Of a DNA stretch of 64,000 bases, positions 31,781 through 42,700 are shown piece by piece. A model generated the notes under the pieces. The model had not been told where the DNA came from. It saw only the letters and a list, made by a program, of their open reading frames with translations, and did not search any database. The first letter of the stretch is position 1. Each line of letters begins with the position of its first letter. The position numbers were made by a program, and so were the translations under genes. Source of the DNA: Ceraceosorus guamensis (Eukaryota > Basidiomycota > Exobasidiomycetes > Ceraceosorales > Ceraceosoraceae); the NCBI RefSeq assembly GCF_003144195.1, contig NW_020290005.1, positions 310,001 to 374,000 on the forward strand. The letters run 5' to 3'.

Positions 31781-34700
31781 ATGGCTGCCGATTCGGCGTT
31801 GGGAAGCGGTACGGCAAGCAAGAGTGGGCTGCAGTCTTCTCAGTCTCAATCTCAGCACTCCGGTGGAATGCAAAAGTTGACCAAAGTGGCCAATGCAAGT
31901 CCAGAAACCACTCCTCTAAACAAGGACACCGCCGAAGAGAGCGGCCCCGTCTCGCCATCGCAGGATCCACTGTCCACTACGAGTCCCAAGCTGGTAGTGC
32001 CTGTCAGGAACGTCAGGACTATCAAGGACAATGTCCCATCTCGACCTTCGCCGACCGCAGCTTCGCAGCACTCTCAGCCGCTCTCTTTGCCCAGTCCAGC
32101 CTTGTCCTCCTCCTTGGGCCGCACGAGCAGCTCCACCACCTCCACCTCTTCCCTGCGCCCCTCTCAACTTAGACTCGCTGCAGCAGGAGCTTCGAGAGGT
32201 GGTGTAGGAACGCAGTGCTCCATGCCTGTCAGGGGAGAACAGGACGATGCGGCGGATGCTGTGCTGAAGTTGGAACGCATGATTCAGCTGCGCCAGCAGA
32301 AGAAGAGGTGGAGAGCTGCGGCTAGCGTCGGATTGAACAAATTATCTAGACGGTCAAGCGGGACGCAGCATCAAGGTGAGTGGGAGGTGTCTGATCACTT
32401 TGTGTATACAGGCAAGAGTCTTAGCCTAGCAAAAGGCGGCAGGGAGGCAACCGCGGCTCATCGTCTTGCGTTCTGCATCTGCCCATACGACCCAGATGAC
32501 TCTGATTCTGAAGAATCGGACCACGGCTCTCCTTTCGGAGAAGTCAGGCTGGCGATCTCCAGTCTTCCCGACTTCCCAGTCATGGCGGTTCGAGGAGCAG
32601 CTCACCGCGCAAAAGGTCTGGTAGGCCGATCGGGCACGATTATTGGTCGAAAAGGCTCCCCGGCCGGTGCAGTGCGGCAAGCCCAAGACGCCAGCGAGGG
32701 TGCCAACGTGCTGAGCGATACTTCGGACAGTGTGGCAATGGACGGTGGCGCGGCCAATTTCCGCTTTGGCAGGAGAAGAGCAAGTCAAGGAGTCTTGTCG
32801 CCTTCGTCTGCTTCAGTCAAGCGGGGGAGCGTGTCTAGCATATCCAGCCTTCAACCACCACCTCCCACCTTGCAAAGCTCGAGCAGCGCAGGTCCTGTCT
32901 TGATGCGCCCAGAGCCTTTGCGTCCAGGTAGCATGGAAGTTCCAGCAATCGAGTTGTCGCGGTCAAGAAGTGGCGGACCGACTAGCTCTGTCAACGAGCT
33001 GCATGCCGTGAATGAGGAGGATGGCAAGGACCATGCGCAGGAGACGCCTCTTGTCCGCGCAACGCCTCTTCCAGACGTCAGCGAGCAGCCGCTCCACGAA
33101 GAGGGGTACGCAGAGCAAGCTGGCGCCGAACAGGTGCGGGGGTCAACACAAGAGGTGCGTGCTGGCGCTGGCGCGGCCAGTGGCAGCACAGACACGCGCC
33201 TGCGTCGACCGACCCTCCTGGTGCAGAGTCCTACCGAAGCGCAGCTATCCTTCTCGGCACTGGACTCTTTCGCACCGTCGACGGAAGCTTCGCAAGAGCT
33301 GATCGCAATTACCTCCTCAGCTCACAAGGGACTGGATTCTGCGACGTCTTCACAAGGACACACGAGCATCATGGGTGGAGCGCTTCACGATGAGCCAGAG
33401 GTGGACAGTGACGGCGTGGTGTTCGAAGAGTCCAGCAGCTCGTCGGATGAGCGAGGTGAGCGACAAGGTGTTGCAGCTGAGGCAGTAGGGAATGGCTACG
33501 AGTCTGGAGCATCTACTCCTTCTTCTGAGGAAGACGAAGACAAAGTGATGTCGCTGCAATTGGAACATGGCTCACAAATGTCCAAAAAAGACGCTAAGCG
33601 CCTGCTGCGCGAGCACAAGAGGGCTGCACGCGCGGCCAGATCAGCATCTATGAATGGAGGCAGTCTTCGTGGAGCCGCACTGGCAAGGGGCGAGAGCATT
33701 TCTGATCGAGTGCGGGGCGGTCTCAAGTACGCCACTACGGAATCTCGCAATCGTAGAGCGATGGAACGCTTTTCTCCGGCTGTGAACCGCTCTGGTGCTA
33801 CTTCGCCCGTCACTGGTGTCGGCCAGGGCTCAACGGCGAACCCCACATTCAGCGATCTCAGTCGGAACGCGACGACTTCTCGGAGCACCACACCGCTAAA
33901 CGGGATGCAGCTCGCTTCTAGACGGGACTCGGCAGTCAGTAGCCGTCGCAGCTCCGTCTCCGAAGACGCTGCGGTTCAGCCATTCTCGCCCACGTTGAGC
34001 GAGAATGGCGACCGGTGGACTTTGTCAGATATAGGCCGGCATCTACCTCAGCGCTGGAACACGTCCAAAGGAAGTTTGCTGGGCAGTCAGAGCGGCAAGA
34101 ATCTGGGCTCAGTCAAAAGCGTGCGTGGACATCGATTGTTCAGCTTGAGGAGACGCCATCGCAAAGCGGATGAAAAGGAAGACGTGGACGAGGAGGAGCC
34201 GCCTTCTTCGCCCAGAGCGGAAGATCCTGCGCTGGAGCTTGAACGCGTGCTAGGGAAGTTGATTGCTCAGCAAGCTCCTGAGGAGTTGAAGGAAAGATAC
34301 GAGTATGATGTGCTGCACGAGAATCAGCGCGGTCTTTTGGTGTTTGGCATTCCCAAATTCAGTGCGAGGACGCTGCTCCAATGGGACCCTGCGGCGTGGA
34401 CGAATGCGAAGAACAGAGACTCGCCGTACAGCATCGTCAATGCGCAGCTGCCTGATCCCTCGTGGGAATGGGTGCATCCCGAGTGGCTCATCGACATGTC
34501 TGGCGACGTCGACGAAGCAGGCTGGCAGTACGCGAACAATTTCGGCAAGTCTTGGATACCCCATTTCAAGCGTCCTCGTGGAGCTCTACCGCGCGCTGGA
34601 GTCGTCGGTGCTATCGAGATGAACGAAAGGCTTGCGCGTGAAGAGCAAAAGGATCAGGAACGTGCCAGGCAGAGGGAAGATGATGGTTTGGAAGCTCTCA

Positions 34701-36259
34701 AAAGGTCCGCCCAGGCTCGCAGCGCCAAATGGCGCGCCGAAGGCGATCCGGGCACATTTGTCAGACGAAGACGATGGATTAGGCTGCGCAGACGAAAAGC
34801 TTTGAATGAGACCGCGCCGGCCAGAACGCCGAAGGAGGAGCCTGGAGAGAAACCTAAAGTTTCTTCGGGAGATTGGTCAAGGTTGGTCGCACCTTCCAAT
34901 CAGTCTCCATATCCCTTCCCGAGATCCGAGAAGGTTTCCGCGAGCAGGGGAGGCGGTGAGAGACACCCTCAAGTGCTTGAAGATTCAGACAGCTTGTCGA
35001 ACCTCGAGGAAGATGAAGAGTCGGATTCGGGAGACTCAAGCTCGTCGTCAGAGACAGGCGTAGATGGCTTCATGCCCCGCCCAACGCCGAAGGATACGGC
35101 TTTGGAAACTCTTGAGGAGCTGCAACATACCGACCCGAAAGAGTACAAGAGGCGTATCAGGCATCAGCGAGAATTTACCGGCACTATCCGGGATCTAAAG
35201 ACTCTGCTCCCTGCAATCATGCACAAAGAGCGCCTTGGTCATTCTCACTCGTGGTCTACGAACACTATGAAACAGCAACAGGAGAAAGAGCGCAAGACTA
35301 GCTTTTGGACGCGGGAATTGGATGCGAGAAACCCTTTCATCTCTTGGAAGTTGGTCAAGAAGAGACTCAACGATGCAGATCTTGCCTTTGCTTCCACTTC
35401 TCTGCGCGCCCGAGAGCGCAGGCACGCTCGACATCTCTTGGTCAGCAGCACTTCTTCTGCACGGCCTGATGCGCGCGTCTCCGGCAGTGCGATACCTTTT
35501 GCTGGCGAACGTGACGTGCAGGGAGGAGCGCACTCTGATCAGGCTCGTGATGCTACCGCGCCTACTTCTCCCTTTGACGACTTGACCAGATCTGCACTGG
35601 TGGAAATTAATTTCCGTCGGGTAGTCCGAGTACTCAGGGCGTGCAAGCTGGACAGACAGCGTCTGCAACTTTGGCAATTGTGGCTCGGTTGCAACACGTC
35701 GGATCCATCGCGCACGCGTTCGACTATAGACGGCGACATCGCGTCAACCTCGAATCAAAAGCTATCATCTAGCAAGAAGCACACAGAATTTGGATTGCCG
35801 GATCCTGTGGATGTGTGGGACGTGTTGGAACGCCACTTGGACTTGGTCCTACTCCTGTTTGAATTTCAGGGCAGCAGAGCAACTTTGATAAGATCTTTGC
35901 TGAGCTTACATGCAGAAACGCACCCCTGGCACAAGTTCAGACGGACGTCGTGGACCATCGGTGCGCCCGTCGATGGCGTCTTGGCTCATCCTAATGCTCC
36001 ACCCACATTGGATCCCGACAGCGACTCGCGCTTCGAGGGCTTATCAGCTGGTCGACCAGTTCAGCATGTTGGTGCGACGGAGGAGTGGCAAGCGGCAGAA
36101 GTTCCTCGATTGGAATTCTTTTCGGACTTGGAGGCCATAGCTCGTAGCTATCTCGAAGAGCCGCCGCAAGGTGTAGCAGCTCATCAAAGTCAGCAACAGA
36201 GAGAGGCTCCCCACCTGCATAGCCCATCACCGGCAGGCCTACCAAGCCGCGATTCGTGA
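31781..36259 (+). CDS. Dysferlin-domain (DysF / Pex24-like) protein
   Basis: This is one uninterrupted exon of 1492 residues. The ordered core is a DysF module: YEYDVLHENQRGLLVFG near residue 840, LLQWDPAAWTN, then WEWVHPEWLIDMSGDVDEAG and WQYANNFGKSW (~895-925), and the closing Arg/Trp motif FVRRRRWIRLRRRK near 995. A C-terminal block near 1273-1303 (INFRRVVRVLRACKLDRQRL, then WQLWLG) and a helix HLDLVLLLFEFQGSRA resemble the tail of fungal meiotic/peroxin-like DysF proteins such as S. pombe Mug65/Spo73. The rest is Ser-rich disorder. DysF proteins act at peroxisome/ER contact sites or in forespore membrane growth; which applies here is not clear. The open frame extends 30 nt upstream, but the first ATG is at 31781. 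Confidence 0.75.
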   Translation: MAADSALGSGTASKSGLQSSQSQSQHSGGMQKLTKVANASPETTPLNKDTAEESGPVSPSQDPLSTTSPKLVVPVRNVRTIKDNVPSRPSPTAASQHSQPLSLPSPALSSSLGRTSSSTTSTSSLRPSQLRLAAAGASRGGVGTQCSMPVRGEQDDAADAVLKLERMIQLRQQKKRWRAAASVGLNKLSRRSSGTQHQGEWEVSDHFVYTGKSLSLAKGGREATAAHRLAFCICPYDPDDSDSEESDHGSPFGEVRLAISSLPDFPVMAVRGAAHRAKGLVGRSGTIIGRKGSPAGAVRQAQDASEGANVLSDTSDSVAMDGGAANFRFGRRRASQGVLSPSSASVKRGSVSSISSLQPPPPTLQSSSSAGPVLMRPEPLRPGSMEVPAIELSRSRSGGPTSSVNELHAVNEEDGKDHAQETPLVRATPLPDVSEQPLHEEGYAEQAGAEQVRGSTQEVRAGAGAASGSTDTRLRRPTLLVQSPTEAQLSFSALDSFAPSTEASQELIAITSSAHKGLDSATSSQGHTSIMGGALHDEPEVDSDGVVFEESSSSSDERGERQGVAAEAVGNGYESGASTPSSEEDEDKVMSLQLEHGSQMSKKDAKRLLREHKRAARAARSASMNGGSLRGAALARGESISDRVRGGLKYATTESRNRRAMERFSPAVNRSGATSPVTGVGQGSTANPTFSDLSRNATTSRSTTPLNGMQLASRRDSAVSSRRSSVSEDAAVQPFSPTLSENGDRWTLSDIGRHLPQRWNTSKGSLLGSQSGKNLGSVKSVRGHRLFSLRRRHRKADEKEDVDEEEPPSSPRAEDPALELERVLGKLIAQQAPEELKERYEYDVLHENQRGLLVFGIPKFSARTLLQWDPAAWTNAKNRDSPYSIVNAQLPDPSWEWVHPEWLIDMSGDVDEAGWQYANNFGKSWIPHFKRPRGALPRAGVVGAIEMNERLAREEQKDQERARQREDDGLEALKRSAQARSAKWRAEGDPGTFVRRRRWIRLRRRKALNETAPARTPKEEPGEKPKVSSGDWSRLVAPSNQSPYPFPRSEKVSASRGGGERHPQVLEDSDSLSNLEEDEESDSGDSSSSSETGVDGFMPRPTPKDTALETLEELQHTDPKEYKRRIRHQREFTGTIRDLKTLLPAIMHKERLGHSHSWSTNTMKQQQEKERKTSFWTRELDARNPFISWKLVKKRLNDADLAFASTSLRARERRHARHLLVSSTSSARPDARVSGSAIPFAGERDVQGGAHSDQARDATAPTSPFDDLTRSALVEINFRRVVRVLRACKLDRQRLQLWQLWLGCNTSDPSRTRSTIDGDIASTSNQKLSSSKKHTEFGLPDPVDVWDVLERHLDLVLLLFEFQGSRATLIRSLLSLHAETHPWHKFRRTSWTIGAPVDGVLAHPNAPPTLDPDSDSRFEGLSAGRPVQHVGATEEWQAAEVPRLEFFSDLEAIARSYLEEPPQGVAAHQSQQQREAPHLHSPSPAGLPSRDS

Positions 36260-36739
36260 GTCGCCATTGTTCCAAATTCTTCTAAGCGCCCCTGCGTCGA
36301 CTTGAAGGGCGCGCTGAGCTTAATGGATCCTTCTCATCTTACTCACCGACGATAGCAGTCCCTTTGGCAAGTCGCGATCACCGCCACCCGCCTTGCGCTT
36401 TTCTCCAGCCTCTCGAGCACATACGCCGTTGCAGCAACTTCTGTCACCATGACATGACCATACGCCATCACGTCCTTGTGCCCATGTTATGCTTTACGAG
36501 ACGCGCAGAATCCCTGCAAATATCCTGGCACCGTTTCTCGCAATTTCCCTACCGGGACACCTGCTTCTTGATCCCATCGTAGTCAATTTTATACCCGCAC
36601 TTCCAATCGCCTGATTGCAATTCAATATGCTGCACACATAGCACTTAATCGATTCAGCCATTTACATTGCGGCGCAAGGGCAAAAAGCGACATGCTCTTT
36701 GGTGAAGTATCATCCCGACATTGATCTAATCATTGAGTG
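36260..36739. other. Gap between convergent dysferlin-domain and TOM1-family genes
   Basis: This is 480 bp with stops in all minus-strand frames. I looked for remnants of a HECT domain in continuation of the TOM1-family frame and see none. It is AT-richer than its flanks. Confidence 0.6.
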
Positions 36740-39700
36740 TCAGGCTGAAGCTGTAGCCTCATGATGCGTTAGCCATTCGATGGCGCGCAGCGAACGCAAG
36801 AGGACAGCTTGCGAGTTAGCGCCGTCAGCAAGGCCGGAAAGTACAGGACTCTGCACTCTAGCCTGTTCGCTGTCCACCTGATCGTCATCGTCAGAAGATT
36901 TCGGAGGAACGGGCAGGCTGGACAGCAAGTTGTCGAGATCTTTGACCATCGCTTTGCCTGCCGCCTCAGCTTCTTGTCTCAGTGAGCCAATAATGACATC
37001 ACGGCCACCAGGCACTACCGTCAGGTTGGAGGCGATGCTGAGCGTGTGCTGGAAGCCACGAGAGCTGATGGCGGTGCCCAAGGGCTTGACGACAACGGCG
37101 ATGCGCTCTGCCGGAATGACGGGCATTACGGTGACGGGTGGCGAGTCTCCTGACGGCTGCGATGAGGATTGTGCCGGCGTGCCCAGGTTCGCGGAAGAAG
37201 CCTCGATTCTTGTGGGGGCCGGTTGAGCCTCGGCCGGGCCAGTGCTGAGAGCCTCTGTGGGGGCACCTGATGCATTCGAGTCTTCTGCAGGCCCATCATC
37301 CTTCTTTGTTGTCTCCTTGACTTCAGCTTGCGGAAGATTTGTCAAAGGTTTCGTTACAGAACTCAAGCTAGATCGGATCGGGAGCAATGCAGGCATTCAA
37401 CCTTTCAGCGCCACATCTCGGTGACTTTCGCTTCGTGAAGCGGACTCTGACTTACAGCGCAACCAGCGAGTCTACGAGTTGAGGGTTGCCCAAGATGGCT
37501 TGTTTGTTCAACAAGCCCAGGAGAATGTTGATTGGTGCGCGCGGCTCCTTTGCAGTCTGAGAAGTGTCGGCTTTCTCTTTTCCTTTAGCAATCTTCTTGG
37601 GTCCTCGCACGTCTTCGCGCAAGAAATACCAGGCGGTCTGCTCGCTGCTGTGAGTCAAATGCAGAAGCGTGTCGATGCTGCGGCTCGCAATCAAGAACGG
37701 CGCCTCCTCACCAGTGCGCGAAATGGGCGCGCTGAGCGGCTGGGGAGCCGCAGAGGTAGGCTGAGATGGGGTAGTCGGATGACCACCGGGCGCTGTGTGG
37801 TGCCTCTTGGGGGCAGGTCGCGCGGGCGTGCCAGTCGACAGCTGACTTGTACGGACAGCTCGAGCGCTCATAGATGCATACGACTTGTCTACCGCGTGCG
37901 TATCCGTGATGCCGTCAGCCAGAATCATCAAAAGCAGATTGAGGAGTTCCTCTCGGGTTCGCGCATTCTCTTGCACATTCGCAAGCACTTTGTGGAGTAC
38001 TGTTGAACGACTGCTCATCTGAGGGAAGAACAGTAGGCGCACGAGCGTCGCTACGCCAGATTTGTCCAAGACTTGTATGGCGTCTCTGGACGAATTTTGA
38101 TGTTGTCCAGCGACCGTCGAAGCTGGAACTTCTCTGCGCTGCACAATAGTGTTGCTAACTGTCTGACCATCCGCCGTTTGATTTTGCCTGACACGCCTCA
38201 GGTGGTCAAGCTCGGCAGCTACGCCGGCTGGAAGGCGATCAAAGACAGTGTTGTCGCGTTGCGCCAAAGCCGCATCCCGGAGACCGGGATCCAGGGTGGC
38301 AATGAACGAAGAGGGATCCACTTCGTCCGACCGAGCAGCGTCGCGAGCAGGTCGAGAGGCCGAAGCTTCATTCCTGGTGGAGGCTTCGCTGCGTTCTGCC
38401 TGGGCGGTGCGCTGAGCCTCAGCTGCCTCGGCGCGCATGACCTCCGCTCTGATTTCTGGTGGAAGTGCTTCAAGGAACTCGGGTGCGATGCTGGAGTCAG
38501 TCAATGCTGGCATGCTGGCGCCGGCGCGGCGCTCCCGGAAATGCTGATTGACGACCTCCTCGCGCATGTCATCCGGCAAAGCCTCAAGGAAAGTCGGGTC
38601 AATACCAGAGTCAGTGATGTCGACCGTGCGTCCTCGAATCGTGGTCGTCAGGCGGGGCCCGGCGGATTGTTCAGATCCGGAGGCGATGGACGTGGTCTGT
38701 TGCGTTGCATTCGTCCGCGCGGACGCTGTGCCGCCCGGCTGCTCGGCCCCATCCCGACGCTCCAGCTCTCCAAGGCTCCTCTGCAGCGACTCGAGCTCCA
38801 TGTTCGCTTGACGAGAGTCCGCTGAAGGGGTGGATTGCCCCGACCGTCGCGGTTGCTGAGCCTCGGCGGCGGCGGAAGTCGCTTCCATCTCGACATCCTC
38901 TCCTCCAGTCTGGCCTGTCTGGGACAGCGCAATAGCTTGCGCCATCCGCGCCTGCTCGTCGTCGTCTTCAGTGCTGTCAGCATTGCTGCTGGATCCAGCA
39001 GGTGCTTCAGAGTCTGCCCCGCTCTCGGTCACCGACCGCGATGGCTGGCCAGCAGCCGTTCGAGCGGCTGCCTCCTCAGCCTTGGCCTCTTCCAGCTCCG
39101 CAGCAAGCCTTGCTTTCTCTCGTCTGAACTCCGACAGCTTGCTCTCTAGCTGACGTTGAGTCTCCTTCTTTCGCTGTAGCTCCTGTTGACTTTTTCGGTA
39201 GCGAAGCTGCAAGACGTTCACGATGTGTGCAACCAGTCGCTCGGCGCTTTCGCTGACGCTAGTGTACACGAGGCGAGCAGCTTCTGACCACCGCTGTGAC
39301 GTCGGCACGGGCAAGAATTCTTGCACTAGAGCAACAAGATCCGTTCGTTGGGGGCTGCGGCGCTGGCTGTGGGCAGCATCAGCATGCCGATGTGGCGCAC
39401 GCAGATGACCATGACCAGTCAGAGTATGAGGGCCGTCGCCAGGTCCACCACCTTCCATGCTGACAACTGGCTGACCGTCAGCATTCTGCGAAAGCGTGAC
39501 TCGTAGGCCGTCGGTTGGCATGACACCGGATCGCGTGAGCAGACTACTGATGAGATCCATGGTGCCACCTCCCCCAGCCATGAGCTCTTCCAGAGATTGG
39601 GCCCAGTCAGTGTGACCTCGATGGTGAGTGCCAAGAACGCGTTCGCGAGAAGCGCTGGGACGACTTGCGGGACTGGCTCTCTCTTGGTCGACCAGTAGAG

Positions 39701-42700
39701 GATGAGAAGTGATACTTTCGGTTGCAGGATGACCACCAGTGGTGCGGTGCAGGTGCGCTGGCATGGGTGCGTCGAGGTCGAGAAGGCGTGTGTGTCGTCT
39801 GTGTGCGCCGGTGGGAGCAGAAGGGTCGCCTTGCAAAGGGTTCAAGAAAGCGGGAATCGGCATGGGTTGCGCGCGATTGCCAGTAGTAGGGCGAGGAAGG
39901 GCAGGCATCTGTGTCCATCCCCAATTGGCTCCGAAGCGATCCTGCGGCGGTCCCGCGAGCGAAGGGCCTCCTGTGAACTCCAATTGGGCGAGGTCATCTT
40001 GCTCGTACGAATCGACCGAGACTTCGTCTGCTTCTTCGTCGACATCCTCGTCGTCGCCCATGTCATCTATGCCATCACCGACAGCATCATCCGCAAGGTG
40101 GCGTGGGTCGTGTGCTGCATCAATGAATGCGCCTTCCAGAGCAAAGAAGTCTTCCGGCCTTTCATCTAGGTCCTGTTCGCCATCGTTGTTCTGCAGAACA
40201 AAGTCCAGAGGGTGCTCGTCATACACCGCAGGGTCGTCTTGACCTTCCTCCTCATCATCCTGAGTCAGAGTCCGTCCTGACACCGTCAACCGATTGCACC
40301 AGCGCGTTGCTCGCCAGATGATCTGCTACTCACCGTCACCCATTCATGCCCTTCTTCATCGCTGAGATCCTCCATCTCAGCATCCTCGTCCTCGCCCTCG
40401 CTGTCTTCCTCACCAGACTCGCCGTCTTCGTCGCTGTCGTAAGCGTCAATTTCCATCACTTCTTCAATAGTCTCGTCGCCCTCCTCATCAGAGCTTGAAA
40501 GTGTCATGAAGGTGGTCAGCAGATGAGGGCACTACGCAGACGGTTGCCAGCCGCTCACCTCGAGTCACTGCGATCGCTGGCGTCAGCATCGCTTTCGTAC
40601 TCCATTTGCTCCATGTCCTCGTCTTCGGAATCATCATCTTCCTCCGAATCTCCGCGGTGCTCGGTGAAATTTTCGGATTGATGAATGCCAAGGGCGCTGT
40701 TGCGGTACAGATCAGGCGTACCTTCGTGTTCGCTTTCACCCTCGGTAAGTTCTTCACCGTCATCATCGCTTTCCGAGTCCACCTCCATCGCGTCAACACC
40801 AGCCTGAGAATGGGCATCGTGGCTCGCATCAGCCCCTTGAGCATCGAGCGCTCGAGTTTCCCTGCGCGATTCATCGGGCGCCGTTTTACGACTGGACTTG
40901 CCCATCTTGATGGCTGCTTTGGTAAGGTGTTCGAGCGGCTTGAGGATGCGATCCAGCAAGGGCTTGACCATGGGCAGATCAAGATCGACTTCGGATAGCG
41001 CTGTAGTGAGCACAGAAACGAAATTCTTCTCCAGCATTGTCTTGGCGATGTGCAAAGCGATGTCCTCAGAGGGTCGCACGGATGTAGCGCTGGAAGTGGG
41101 ATGCGTGTGATTCGGTCTCGCGGTCAGGAGCCGGTAGCAAAGGTCTGCAAGCGCATACAAGCGACCATAGCGGATCTCCACCACTTCATTGAAGCTCGCG
41201 ACCTCGCGAATAGCTTTGGCTGTGGCATCCAGAACGAATCTCCGCACCTCTACCAGCACGGGCAAGACCTCTGTGATGCCGCTGTGATGCTTGACATCCG
41301 CAGTAGCGGCAACGAGCAAAGACATTGCCCAATTTGAGATGCTCATGCTGCGTCGCATGTGGGAATGGTCGCCAGGCTGGACGTAGCCGATGGGAGCTAG
41401 ATCAGCAAGAAGGTATTCGACCAGTCCAGGGTGACCCTGCGTTGCAACGTCGGCCGCTTGCGTCTTCGAGCGCTGAGCCGTTTGAATGAGACACCTCTTC
41501 GCGGGCGCGTACGACGACAAGACTTCGGTGAGACACTGCAGCAAGAAGCAGGTATAGAAGTAGATCTTGTCGGCGCTGTCGTCGGACTTCGAAGAGGCGG
41601 GCGAAGATACGTGGACAGTGGAAGGTGGCTTCCCATCTACCTCGGCCTCTTCGATGGGGCCAGCATGAGCCCCAGCCTCGTCTGCGGCCCCGTGTTGCTC
41701 ACTTGCGCTGTTGCTAGCGCTGGCAAGAGCGTCCTTCACCTTCGGACCCATCGCGAGCGTTTCTGAGACAAGGAGGTCCATCACTGTCTGGAGGCCGTCG
41801 GATTTGAGATCTTGCCCGCTTGGCCTCTCGCCACCAGATACCTCTGGGGTGCCTTCCGCACCTGCCTTCTTCGTGGGCCCAGGCTTGGTGTCGTGACGGA
41901 GTCTTACAATTCCTTGACTTTTGGCAGCAACAAAATCTATCATGTCCATATTTTCGGCGGCTAATTCGACAAACAGCTCTGGGTCTCGCAGCATAGCAGA
42001 GGAGAGGTGCCGTGCCAACGTGTTCGTGTCCATGGTGCGATTTCGGGCCGCATCAAACGCAACACGAACCTCATGCTCGAGGAGAGCACGGAGTAGATCC
42101 CTGCTCTCAATGACTTGACGCAGGATCAAGACGGTGAACACTTGACAGCCGGCAATCGTCCAAGGGCTGACGCAAGCGAAAGGCTTCAGGACGTCCCCCA
42201 GATGTCCGTCCAGAGCCAAGCGCTGAGACATTTCCGGTCGTCGCGTGAGGACAGTAAGAAGGCGATAAACTGCGAGTAGCTCTTCTCGAGACAGGCTCAA
42301 AGGTGCTGCCAAACAGCGGAGGCAGTACTCGTAAAGGTATCCCACTTCTGTATCGGATTGGCGCGTATCCAATATCTGTGGCTGCGGCACAGCTGCAAGT
42401 TTCTCAGGGTCCTGCTCGGTCGTGACCTCAGTCTTCCTTATCTGGGTCTCCCTGCCCAAAGCTGCAGAGGCTGAGAGCAAAAGAGAGGCGCGCCAAGGCG
42501 GTGTAGCTTCGGTCGTCTTCGCGCGGCCAACAAGTTCGGCGGCTGCTGTAATGACAAAGGCAATTGTCGCAGAGCCGAGCAAAGGGGCAGCGGCAGAGTC
42601 CGTAAGTAGGATAGCCGTCAGGCGAAGGCGCACAGCCAGGCGGCGCTCTGTAGCGTCTTCTCCTACGTCGTTTCGGAGAGCGTCTAGTCGATCCTTTTGT

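Noticed and set aside
36260-36739. Possible HECT remnant after the TOM1-family stop
   Set aside because: Minus-strand frames are full of stops, and no HECT motif could be read.
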